A stretch of DNA of 64,000 bases, from the NCBI GenBank assembly GCA_964247085.1, contig CAXTSX010000006.1, positions 1 to 64,000 of the forward strand, in the 5' to 3' direction. Numbering within the stretch: the stretch's first letter is position 1; each line of letters starts with the position of its first letter. A program made the translations under genes and the position numbers. Below the pieces are notes generated by a model that saw nothing but the letters and a program-made list of their open reading frames with translations, searched no databases and was not told the origin of the DNA. Source of the stretch: JAAFHZ01 sp964247085 (GTDB lineage: Bacteria; Cyanobacteriota; Cyanobacteriia; Cyanobacteriales; Chamaesiphonaceae). Of the stretch, positions 24,614 through 32,908 are shown piece by piece.

Positions 24614-25114
24614 TTACGAATTCTCCGGACTGTTCGCTAGCTTCACCACCAATCTTCGATCGGCTTCTAGACCGCGACTATAAGTAGAAAGATCAGCGTA
24701 ATCAGATTCCAGCTCAAAGAAACTATGTAGTTGGCGGCGTTCCGCACCAGATAAAGGAGGCATTACATATTCTTCGCTAGTCTGACGGACATGGGCAGCT
24801 GCTTGATCGGCGATTGCCCGTAATTCAGTAGTGCGGCGGAGGCGATATTCATTCAACTCCACTACAAAGGGAACAGCACCCTCGCCACTAGACAGAGTTG
24901 CATTCACTAAATATTGAATGGCATCGATTGTCGCACCTTCGGCTCCAATGAGGCTATCAACTTGCAAGGAGGTGAGTGGATCGTGATTGATCGTCAACCA
25001 TAAATGATGCTGATCGGTCGGTGGCTGCTGAATGTCAACTGGGGTATGGACTCCAGAGAGCTGTAATAGCTCTGTTAGCCACTGTTGACCCTGAACGAGA
25101 CTTTGTTGGCTCAT
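24614..25114 (-). CDS. khpB: Jag/KhpB-type RNA-binding protein (KH + R3H)
   Basis: This 166-residue protein has a KH-like part with the GxxG loop in SLIGAEGATIDAIQYLVN and a C-terminal R3H domain (AERRQLHSFFELESDY, STYSRGLEADRRLVVKL). It lacks the Jag-N domain found in Firmicutes, as usual for cyanobacteria. Its ATG overlaps the yidC stop by 4 nt, indicating coupling with the insertase gene. Confidence 0.85.
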   Translation of the reverse strand: MSQQSLVQGQQWLTELLQLSGVHTPVDIQQPPTDQHHLWLTINHDPLTSLQVDSLIGAEGATIDAIQYLVNATLSSGEGAVPFVVELNEYRLRRTTELRAIADQAAAHVRQTSEEYVMPPLSGAERRQLHSFFELESDYADLSTYSRGLEADRRLVVKLANSPENS

Positions 25115-26286
25115 GACGTAGATTTTTTCTTAGAGGTATTTTTCTCGAAGGGCAGACTTTCCCGACCTTCCTTGGCTTTTTGCTCTTTTTCTTGAGCATC
25201 TACGATTTTCTGTAAATCTTCGGGCAATGGTTCTCTGGAAAGGATATATGTTTGGGCTGTTTGGAAAATGTTGGCAATTACCATATACATCAGCACCCCA
25301 GCTGGCAAGGGAAAGAACAGAAACATCCCAGAGAAAATAATTGGGGTGAATTTGGTAGCAGCTTGCTGGCTAGCGGCCATTTCAGGGTTAGCTGAACTAT
25401 TCGTATTGCCCTGACTATTGGTCAGATTTTGACTGACATACAAGCTGATTCCAAAGAAAATAATCATGCCTAACACATCCCAATGGATTTTCCCATCAGG
25501 ATCCATCGCCCCAACGTGACCCAGTGCGTCAATAAATAAGAAGCCGGTGTCAGCAGCAATTCCTGGTACGGTGCCTTTAAGAGTAACATCGCCAGCAGCG
25601 ATCGCTTGAATGCTACCATCAGCAGCAATCTTGGCGTTTTCTTCGCCTTTAGTAATTGTCCAGTTAGAGACGATTTTAGAAGCCGGATACTGAGCAACTA
25701 CATCAGCTAAGGGCTTTCCATCAGCTGTTTTAAAGTCAATCTTGGCAGTTTTTCCAACGCTTAAGGTGTTGCCAGTGGTCAATTCGGCAATTACTGGTGC
25801 ATGGTAATTGTCACTAAAGTAAATATTGTGTGGCTCGCTGACAAAAGGTACTACTGCTGCTTGTACTTCGGCGGTGGCTGCTGGCGGCACAACTTGTAAG
25901 TTAACGGTGTAGTCCACATTGGAAAATGGTGATCCACGTAAAGTGGCGAACAGCGCAAACAAAACAGGCATCTGAAACACTAATGGAAAGCAGCCAGCGA
26001 GTGGATTGCCAAATTCTTTGTAGATGGCGCTCATCTCTTCTTGTTGCTTGGGCGGGTCATTCTTGTACTTTTCTTGGACTTCTTTGACCCGCTTTTGCAT
26101 TAATGGTTGAGCAATCTTGGTGCGCCGCATACTGCGAATCGAACCGGCACTCAACGGATAGAGTGCAAAGCGAATTACTAAGGTCAGAGCGACAATCGCT
26201 AGGCCGTAGCTAGGTACAATCCCGTAGAAGAAATCCAGGATCGGCAACATGATGTTGTTCGAAATAAACCCTATACCAAAATCCAT
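25111..26286 (-). CDS. yidC: Membrane protein insertase YidC/Oxa1/Alb3
   Basis: YidC inserts proteins into the thylakoid and plasma membranes. The 391-residue protein has an N-terminal helix, then the conserved cytosolic hairpin (SIRSMRRTKIAQPLMQKRVK and onward, with KYKNDPPKQQEEM) and GNPLAGCFPLVFQMPVLFAL. A large lumenal insertion (about residues 115-265) precedes the last three helices (GMIIFFGISLYVSQNL, TPIIFSGMFLFFPLPAGVLMY). The basic C-terminal tail (KKKSTS) could bind ribosomes. It sits in the canonical cyanobacterial gene order with rnpA and rpmH. Confidence 0.92.
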   Translation of the reverse strand: MDFGIGFISNNIMLPILDFFYGIVPSYGLAIVALTLVIRFALYPLSAGSIRSMRRTKIAQPLMQKRVKEVQEKYKNDPPKQQEEMSAIYKEFGNPLAGCFPLVFQMPVLFALFATLRGSPFSNVDYTVNLQVVPPAATAEVQAAVVPFVSEPHNIYFSDNYHAPVIAELTTGNTLSVGKTAKIDFKTADGKPLADVVAQYPASKIVSNWTITKGEENAKIAADGSIQAIAAGDVTLKGTVPGIAADTGFLFIDALGHVGAMDPDGKIHWDVLGMIIFFGISLYVSQNLTNSQGNTNSSANPEMAASQQAATKFTPIIFSGMFLFFPLPAGVLMYMVIANIFQTAQTYILSREPLPEDLQKIVDAQEKEQKAKEGRESLPFEKNTSKKKSTS

Positions 26287-26352
26287 GAGTTCAGTCTGCT
26301 GTAAGAGGAAGAGGGAACACCACGACGGAAGAGCTGGTCGTGGCCACAGCTT

Positions 26353-26751
26353 TTAGCTAGCTTTTGCTAAAGATTTGAAAGGTTCGCCACTTTTGGCTTG
26401 AACTTTTTCGTTGATGTAGTTAAAGATTTCTACATATTGGGGTATGGCTCGCAATTCGAGGCGGCTACCGTCCTTCATTACCAATACCATATCGCCCCAC
26501 ATACCTAAGCCGCGCGGGATTTTGATGGCATCCACAATATCTGCGTAGATAATGTCGGTGCGTTCGCGCCCCATCCAACCACCAACTACGGACACCCGCC
26601 GATCGGTAATTTTAAATCTCAGCCAAATGGCGCGGACAATCGCCCCTACCGTTAAGGGAATAAAAACTACGAATGTACCAAGAAAGATATTGAACAACAG
26701 ATCCCCAATATGGGGGCCGCCTTCATAAAATGTCTCTTCCCGAATTCCCAT
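26353..26751 (-). CDS. PH domain-containing membrane protein
   Basis: This 132-residue protein has one hydrophobic segment (LLFNIFLGTFVVFIPLTVGAIV), followed by a bacterial PH (bPH2) domain with KITDRRVSVVGGWMGRERTD and ADIVDAIKIPRG. Its start overlaps the rnpA 3' end by 29 nt. It is a fixed neighbour of rnpA and yidC in cyanobacteria; its function is not established. Confidence 0.8.
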   Translation of the reverse strand: MGIREETFYEGGPHIGDLLFNIFLGTFVVFIPLTVGAIVRAIWLRFKITDRRVSVVGGWMGRERTDIIYADIVDAIKIPRGLGMWGDMVLVMKDGSRLELRAIPQYVEIFNYINEKVQAKSGEPFKSLAKAS

Positions 26752-27106
26752 CGATTACCTCAAGTGCTACCAATATTTTTTTTAATTCTTGCAAAATTTC
26801 AGGATATTTGCACTGGGTGATGCCCGATCGACAGCCAATAACTACCATTTTACCGGGCGAAATTTGGGCTGACAACTGGCGTAGAGCTGCTTTGATACGG
26901 CGTTTCACTAAGTTGCGAATAACTGCTTTTTTGCTGATTTTTTTACCAATTACAATGCCAAAGCGGGTCGTTGGTAATATTTCAGATTTACTAGAATTTA
27001 AACAGACTAGAACCGACATGTTGGTACTTGTCCGTCTTCGTCCTTGTTGATATACTCGCTGAAAATCGCGGCGATGGCGCAGCCGATAGGCGCGCGGTAA
27101 GGACAC
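26723..27106 (-). CDS. rnpA: Ribonuclease P protein component
   Basis: RnpA is the protein subunit of RNase P, which trims tRNA 5' ends. The 127-residue protein has YRLRHRRDFQRVYQQGRR and the signature GKKISKKAVIRNLVKRRIK. The start is GTG 27106, 7 nt after the rpmH stop. Confidence 0.93.
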   Translation of the reverse strand: MSLPRAYRLRHRRDFQRVYQQGRRRTSTNMSVLVCLNSSKSEILPTTRFGIVIGKKISKKAVIRNLVKRRIKAALRQLSAQISPGKMVVIGCRSGITQCKYPEILQELKKILVALEVIDGNSGRDIL

Positions 27107-27113
27107 AAAAAGC

Positions 27114-27251
27114 CTAAACCGCTAAGCGTTTACGGCCTCTAGCGCGACGCGCTCTAATGACATTTTGGCCGTTGCTAGTGCGCATCCGCGCTCTAAAGCC
27201 AGATGTTCTTTTTTGTTTGCGGTTAGTTCCGCCCAGAGTACGCTGTGTCAT
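27114..27251 (-). CDS. rpmH: 50S ribosomal protein L34
   Basis: This 45-residue protein reads MTQRTLGGTNRKQKRTSGFR, then ARMRTSNGQNVIRARRARG and RKRLAV, the L34 signature. ATG at 27251-27249, stop TAG at 27116-27114. It is the first gene of the rpmH-rnpA block. Confidence 0.95.
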   Translation of the reverse strand: MTQRTLGGTNRKQKRTSGFRARMRTSNGQNVIRARRARGRKRLAV

Positions 27252-27341
27252 AATACGTTAGTTCTAGAAGTATTCAAGTTCGGGCGAAAAGCCACAATTC
27301 ACTAATATAGCAAATTTTCCCAGCAATCGCTGGCTCTTTCC

Positions 27342-28703
27342 TTGTCAATCTTACCTCCTCTTGCCCCTAATCCACGTCAAACAGCTTTAGCCGCTCTCCG
27401 AGATGTGGTTCGTGATGCTTATGCGGATGCTGCTTTAGATAAAAAATTGCGTAAGGTGCAGCTGTCAGCGCTCGATCGACAGCTGGCCACTGAAATTTTT
27501 TATGGCACGGTGCGCCGCCAAAGAACGCTGAATGCGTTGATCGATCGATTGACTCGCAAGCCCGAAAAAGAAACTAGTGATCTGCGTTTGATTCTACAAA
27601 TTGGTTTGTACCAACTGCGCTACATGGATCGTATCCCAGAATCCGCCGCTGTGAATACGACAGTGGAATTGGCCAAACAAAATGGATTAAAAGGTTTAGC
27701 TCCAGTCGTAAATGGTATTCTGCGTCAATATATTCGGCAGGCCGACGAGTTCCAAGGTGCTTGGGACGATTCTGAGCAGCTGGCTACTCAAATCGCCGTG
27801 GAGCAGAGTTTCCCGGATTGGTTGATTGCCCATTGGCTGGAAGTATTGGGTGAAGAAGGTACTATTGCCCTCTGCCGCGTTTTTAATCAGTCACCGCCGA
27901 TCGATCTGCGGGTGAATCAGCTCCAAATCGACAGAGATGCTGTACTGGATGCTCTGAGAGTTGCTGGCGTAGATGCTATTCCGTTAGATTATTCGGCGCA
28001 GGGGATTCGACTCACCGGCAAAGTAGGTGCTATCCCGGCGCTGCCCGGTTATGACCAAGCCTGGTGGACGGTGCAGGAAAGTAGCGCCCAATTAGTCACG
28101 ACCCTTTTGGATCCGCAACCGGGAGAAGTGATTGCTGATGCCTGTGCCGCTCCTGGGGGCAAAACCACGCATATTGCTGAATTGATGGCAGATCGCGGGG
28201 TGATTTGGTCGATCGATCCCACTCCCTCGCGACTGAAGAAAATTACTCAGAATTGTGAAAGATTGGGCTTGAAGTCGGTTCAAATCAGGGAAGGGGACAG
28301 CCGCTCACAACCAGATTTGGTCGGAAAGATCGATCGAGTATTACTAGACGCTCCTTGCTCTGGCTTAGGTACACTGCATCGGCGAGCGGATGCTCGCTGG
28401 CGCAAGACCCCCGAGAATGTCTTGGAATTAAGTCAGCTCCAAAAAGAATTGTTGGCCAGCTGTGCTAGTTGGGTTAAACCAGGTGGCATCTTAGTCTATG
28501 CTACTTGCACAGTGCATCCAGCCGAAAACGAGGAAGTGATTCTGCCCTTTTTAGCAGCTCATCCGGAATGGTCGATCGATCCACCTCAACCAGCCTTCCT
28601 GGCTAGCCTAGCCAGTCCAGAGGGCTGGATTAAGACTTGGTTGCATGAGCACCAGCTGGATGGTTTCTTTATGGTGCGGCTGGTGAAAGGACGGCTACAA
28701 TAA
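27342..28703 (+). CDS. rsmB: 16S rRNA (cytosine-967-C5)-methyltransferase RsmB
   Basis: RsmB methylates C967 of 16S rRNA with SAM. The 453-residue protein has an N-terminal NusB-like helical domain (ARQ... LATEIFYGTVRRQRTLNALI) and the RsmB catalytic domain. SAM site: ADACAAPGGKTTHIAEL. Catalytic cysteines: DAPCSGLGTLHRRADARWR and VYATCTVHPAENEE. No ATG is available; TTG 27342 is the best start. It is divergent from rpmH. Confidence 0.92.
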   Translation: MSILPPLAPNPRQTALAALRDVVRDAYADAALDKKLRKVQLSALDRQLATEIFYGTVRRQRTLNALIDRLTRKPEKETSDLRLILQIGLYQLRYMDRIPESAAVNTTVELAKQNGLKGLAPVVNGILRQYIRQADEFQGAWDDSEQLATQIAVEQSFPDWLIAHWLEVLGEEGTIALCRVFNQSPPIDLRVNQLQIDRDAVLDALRVAGVDAIPLDYSAQGIRLTGKVGAIPALPGYDQAWWTVQESSAQLVTTLLDPQPGEVIADACAAPGGKTTHIAELMADRGVIWSIDPTPSRLKKITQNCERLGLKSVQIREGDSRSQPDLVGKIDRVLLDAPCSGLGTLHRRADARWRKTPENVLELSQLQKELLASCASWVKPGGILVYATCTVHPAENEEVILPFLAAHPEWSIDPPQPAFLASLASPEGWIKTWLHEHQLDGFFMVRLVKGRLQ

Positions 28704-28734
28704 TCTTTAGGTTGATTACTGCCCAATTATTTTT

Positions 28735-28950
28735 ATGAATGGTAAAAGAGTGCATTTTTCGCGCAGCCGTAGTTCCTACCGCAGCTCCCAACCCCGCATG
28801 TTTCGGAGGCGACCACTGCCAGCCCATTTTTTGGCACCGGATGAATCAGAAAATGCTAATCCGAAGGACTCCACCATTTATGATGGCCTAGTCGATGACT
28901 ACCATGATTATGATGAAGATTTGCCAGAAATCGCCTATTGGTGGGATTAG
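28735..28950 (+). CDS. Small unknown protein, basic N-terminus and acidic C-terminus
   Basis: This 71-residue protein starts 31 nt after rsmB on the same strand. The first 30 residues are rich in Arg/Ser (KRVHFSRSRSSYRSSQPR) and the end is acidic and aromatic (VDDYHDYDEDLPEIAYWWD). No family is recognised and no strong ribosome-binding site is seen. The charge asymmetry looks non-random, but this could still be a chance frame. Confidence 0.45.
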   Translation: MNGKRVHFSRSRSSYRSSQPRMFRRRPLPAHFLAPDESENANPKDSTIYDGLVDDYHDYDEDLPEIAYWWD

Positions 28951-28999
28951 GGGGCAATTCCTGGCTGACCTTGAGGGAGCTGGTGATCGCGATCCTCAA

Positions 29000-29797
29000 T
29001 TACTTTTGAGGGGCAGGCATATTAATAAATGGCACCGCTCCATTGCCACCCATCACCGTCGGGAATTTTCCATCCCACTTCTCGATCGCTTGTTTTTCGA
29101 GTAGCTCCCGATTCAAACTTTGTCGGAGCAATTTTTGAGCCTCGGCGGTGCCCTTTGCCCGGTTGACTTCGGCTTCTGCTTGCCGGGAAGCCTTTAGGGC
29201 TTCAAACTCGGCTTTTTTCGCATCCTGTTCGGCGATTTGTTTTTGTTCGATCGACTTGGTAAAGCCATCCGAAAATCCAATATTAACTAGCGAGACATCA
29301 TCAACTTGTAATCCATATTTTGTTAGTCTAGGCTTCAGCGCATTTTCAATTTCTTCTTTTAAAGATCCCCGTTGTTTCAGTATTTCTTCGGCAGTTCTTT
29401 GCGGAGTAGTCGATTTGAGAACCTCGGAAATTGCCGGAATAATAATAGTGTCTTGCACCTGTCGATCGTCACCAATTTGTTGATAAACCCAGTTGGCGCG
29501 ATTAGCGACAATATGCCAATTGACTGCTGTTTTAACATCGAGTGTTTGCAAATCTTTGGTACCAACTTTGGTCTTGACATCGACTTTTTTGACCCGGACG
29601 CTCATTTTTTTGACATGGGTATAAATGGGCAAAACAAAGTGAAATCCTTCATCCAGGGTTTTTTCTTGAACTTGGCCAAAATGCATCACTACACCCCGTT
29701 CACCAGCATTAACTACTGTAAATGGTCTCAGCATGAAAGCTAGTAGCAGGAAAAATGCTCCACCACCCATGTATAAGTAAGACTTGAGATTGTCCAT
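29000..29797 (-). CDS. Prohibitin-family (SPFH/Band 7) membrane protein
   Basis: This 265-residue protein has an N-terminal membrane anchor (LYMGGGAFFLLLAFML), then the SPFH domain (NAGERGVVMHFGQVQ, EGFHFVLPIYTHVKKMSVR). A coiled-coil region rich in Glu/Ala/Lys follows (IEQKQIAEQDAKKAEFEALK). It probably forms ring scaffolds in the membrane that regulate FtsH-type proteases, as known for prohibitins. Confidence 0.9.
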   Translation of the reverse strand: MDNLKSYLYMGGGAFFLLLAFMLRPFTVVNAGERGVVMHFGQVQEKTLDEGFHFVLPIYTHVKKMSVRVKKVDVKTKVGTKDLQTLDVKTAVNWHIVANRANWVYQQIGDDRQVQDTIIIPAISEVLKSTTPQRTAEEILKQRGSLKEEIENALKPRLTKYGLQVDDVSLVNIGFSDGFTKSIEQKQIAEQDAKKAEFEALKASRQAEAEVNRAKGTAEAQKLLRQSLNRELLEKQAIEKWDGKFPTVMGGNGAVPFINMPAPQK

Positions 29798-30027
29798 TGT
29801 TCAATTACCTGTTTTATGGTTCTTCCTCTCGCTAGTTGGGATGGCGGTCACTAGAATATGCAAAGATATGGAAATTATTTTTTGGTGATTGATTGCTTGA
29901 TTGGTGGGATAGAGCTCACTGTATTAAGTTTTGTAACTAATTGAACTTCGCCGTGCATAAAACTAAGTTGACCTGACCAATTAAATGATGTCGGAGTCAA
30001 CGCCTGCGCTATCTAGAGACCAGACCC

Positions 30028-31332
30028 ATGTCCCCATCACCTGCAACCCAAGTATTTACTAAAACTATTGCCTATCAAAATCAGGCCAAACTTACCCTCC
30101 AACCATCTCCCAAATTACAAAAAGCGATCGAGTCTCGCTGGCAGGATATTTTAAAAGTGAACCCAGCTGTGGGAGAGGATGAAGATATTTTTAAGCTCCT
30201 AGTTCAAGATCTATTTGATGAGTTGAAAGACAAACCAAGTGATTTGCTGTTGGCGTACTGGCTATCTTTTCTGTGTGATTTGGCCTTGGCGGTATCGAAG
30301 GAAATATTTAAAATGATTTGTGGGCAGCCTAGTCAAAATACCTTTTTGCAAGACATTCAGAGTATTTGTATCGGATCGATCGGCAATCCTCAACATTTTT
30401 TCAAGGGCTTTGACCTCAAGTCTTCTCCGAAAAATAATCTGCTGATCAGTTTACAAGCCTACGCTTATCGAACTATTAAATATTCCGCCTATCCATCAAT
30501 TAGAAAGGAATTTAATGATCCGAACATCGGGCGGAGCAACCTGAGTCTATTCAATCAATATAGTGATGTAGTTGTTTCTGATGCCTTACTGAAAAGTGGG
30601 CTAGAGCCAGCTCAGCAAGACCAGGATATGGCTCTTTGTCGCTGCGCTAGAGAATATCTGCGCCAGAATGGTAAAAAAATCAATCAACTGAAACCCGCTG
30701 ACTTCGATCGGGTTGGTGATTTGTATCAAGTCATTACTAGCGATTTGCCGCCGCCGGTGCGTGACCGACTGGAAGAAATTGGTGAGGCTATTCGTCGATC
30801 GACATCTCCCCGATTAGTCTCGTTGGATATGCCCATCAGTACCAGTGGGGATAAAGATTGGACGATGGCGGACAATATAGCCTCCCTCAACCCTCAACCA
30901 GGTGAATATGTCGAGGAGCAAGAAATCCGAATCGACTGGATCGATATCTGCAATTCTTGGCTTAAAGTTAATATTCAACCGCGCGATCGACAGATCCTTT
31001 ACCTGCGGTATCATTTCCATCTGAAGCAAGATGTGATTGGATCGATCGTTAATATTGACCAGACAGTTGTTTCCAGAATACTTAGGAAAATAAATCTAGG
31101 AATTGCAAAAGTTCTAATCCAAAAAATTGATCCAGAAAGTAATACTTCTCCTCTCAAAATTTGTAAGATAGTTACGAAAATGCTACAGGAGAATTTTGAT
31201 AAATTAAGCCTTGCCCATATTACTCCTGTCGATAAAAGAGAGTTGGCGAAAATAATCCAAACCTATCGAGTGCAACAGGAGCCAGCGATAGTCGAGAAAA
31301 TCCGAACCATACTAGATCGGCTCTGGAACTAA
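30028..31332 (+). CDS. Sigma-70-like factor heading the CHAT cassette
   Basis: This 434-residue protein has a region-4-like helix-turn-helix at about residues 325-365: IQPRDRQILYLRYHFHLKQD then IDQTVVSRILRKINLGIAK. A central YRTIKYSAYPSIRKEF part is compatible with region 2. It is much longer than an ECF factor and lacks the standard group-1 signatures, so promoter specificity is unknown. DUF1822 follows 55 nt downstream, then the CHAT gene 42 nt later. In this context it is the likely transcriptional output of a sensing module (inference). Confidence 0.7.
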   Translation: MSPSPATQVFTKTIAYQNQAKLTLQPSPKLQKAIESRWQDILKVNPAVGEDEDIFKLLVQDLFDELKDKPSDLLLAYWLSFLCDLALAVSKEIFKMICGQPSQNTFLQDIQSICIGSIGNPQHFFKGFDLKSSPKNNLLISLQAYAYRTIKYSAYPSIRKEFNDPNIGRSNLSLFNQYSDVVVSDALLKSGLEPAQQDQDMALCRCAREYLRQNGKKINQLKPADFDRVGDLYQVITSDLPPPVRDRLEEIGEAIRRSTSPRLVSLDMPISTSGDKDWTMADNIASLNPQPGEYVEEQEIRIDWIDICNSWLKVNIQPRDRQILYLRYHFHLKQDVIGSIVNIDQTVVSRILRKINLGIAKVLIQKIDPESNTSPLKICKIVTKMLQENFDKLSLAHITPVDKRELAKIIQTYRVQQEPAIVEKIRTILDRLWN

Positions 31333-31387
31333 TGCATAAATAGATTCATTCAACTCAATTAATAATTGTCAACATTATTTAGTCTAT

Positions 31388-32866
31388 ATGAAAACCAACA
31401 CTAGTAATCAACCTATGCTAAATCAACTAAGCCAAATTTATTCTGAACATGACTGGATCAATCTTGAAGATTATCCTCCTGCTATTGATGATAGTACTAA
31501 CTTGATTTCTCTGAATTTGCAGTGCTTACAGGTAATTAAGGCGTGGATTGAGAAGACGATTGGTTTGCCGATTGAATATGATTTTCCCTATCGGGGTAAT
31601 TCGAGTGGCTATCAACATGTTAGTGAATTGCTCAATGGCTTTTGCCTGAAAGTGAATGGTTCTAAGATTGTTTTTATTCCTAGCCAAAATATAGACTTTA
31701 CTAGTTGTGAAATTCCTCAAGAGTGGGTAGATCTGCCGAGCTGGATAGGTGATTACTATGTGCCAGTTCAAGTGGATGTAGAGGCTAAATACTTGCATCT
31801 TTGGGGCGTGGTGACTCATCAAGAACTAAAGCAATCTGCCAGACTGGATTCACTTTTCCGATACTATCAGGTGGGTATCGATCGAATGACTGCTGAGATG
31901 GACTTACTCTGGACTAGTTGTGAATTAGCACCGATGCCTAGAAGTACAAATATTCCAACTCTGTCAGCATTAAGCAATACTCAAGTACAAGAATTAATTG
32001 ATAAATTGCTATCGAATTCATCTACTAGCTTCCCTCGGCTAACTTTGTCTTTTAGCGAGTGGGGTGCAATATTAAATTCGCCTCAGTATTTTAATCAATA
32101 CTTAAAAAGTAAATATCCGCAAAAAGTTCTTGCTACAGCGCCTATTTCAGTTCCAGTGGGCATAACAAAAATAGTTACGATGTTGAATGAATTATTAAAA
32201 AAAGAAGTGAATAGTTTATATCAACAATGGGAAAGTGTTGAGGATTTTATGAATCCTTCTTTGCCGAAAATGGCTTTTCGTAGTGCAGATAATAGTGTAT
32301 CTCGATTACTGAGAGAGAAAAGTTATCGAGGAATTCCGCTGAGAACTCCTGACGAAATTAAAGAGGCTGCAACTCGGCTATATCGTAGCCAAAAAGAAAT
32401 TACTGAACCCAATGCGGTGACTGGAGTTGAAGATTTAGTTAGGTTGATGGAAAAGTCTACTGATGAGACTATTCGCTGGAAGGCTATTGAATATCTGTGG
32501 ACGATCGATCCTAATCATCCGAAGTTACCGGTCAGACGAATTCGCGATTTGGGAATTCAGTTTGCGACTGGATCGATCGCTTTGATGATTTCGCAGTTGC
32601 TCCTAGATGGCGATCGGCGGGCTATTTTACTGAGGGTTTATCCAGTTAGTGCTAAGGTCTATTTACCGGGTGGGGTGAGGTTGTCGATTTTAGATGGCAA
32701 TGGTGATGAGATTTTGCTCGGTGCTGGTCAACCTTTTGAAGCAATATCTAGAACCGCACCGCAGGATAATTATATTCAATTATATTTTGTTGCAGATAAA
32801 TGCGATCGATTTGATGTGTGTGTTAACTTAGGTGAGCAACAATTCACTGAACAGTTTGTAGTCTGA
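31388..32866 (+). CDS. DUF1822-family protein
   Basis: This 492-residue cyanobacterial protein has no known activity. Family features are the N-terminal ... EIPQEWVDLPSWIGDYYVPV and LWGVVTHQELK, a helical middle, and the C-terminal domain RRAILLRVYPVSAKVYLPGG with IQLYFVADKCDRFDVCVNLG. The C-terminal part is beta-rich and could bind a partner or ligand. It lies between the sigma-like gene and the CHAT-receptor gene with short spacers, so it probably acts as the adaptor or anti-sigma-like element of that module (inference). Confidence 0.75.
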   Translation: MKTNTSNQPMLNQLSQIYSEHDWINLEDYPPAIDDSTNLISLNLQCLQVIKAWIEKTIGLPIEYDFPYRGNSSGYQHVSELLNGFCLKVNGSKIVFIPSQNIDFTSCEIPQEWVDLPSWIGDYYVPVQVDVEAKYLHLWGVVTHQELKQSARLDSLFRYYQVGIDRMTAEMDLLWTSCELAPMPRSTNIPTLSALSNTQVQELIDKLLSNSSTSFPRLTLSFSEWGAILNSPQYFNQYLKSKYPQKVLATAPISVPVGITKIVTMLNELLKKEVNSLYQQWESVEDFMNPSLPKMAFRSADNSVSRLLREKSYRGIPLRTPDEIKEAATRLYRSQKEITEPNAVTGVEDLVRLMEKSTDETIRWKAIEYLWTIDPNHPKLPVRRIRDLGIQFATGSIALMISQLLLDGDRRAILLRVYPVSAKVYLPGGVRLSILDGNGDEILLGAGQPFEAISRTAPQDNYIQLYFVADKCDRFDVCVNLGEQQFTEQFVV

Positions 32867-32908
32867 CTGTCTTGATTCGACCATAAGTTAAGAAGAGGAA
32901 TCTTTTAA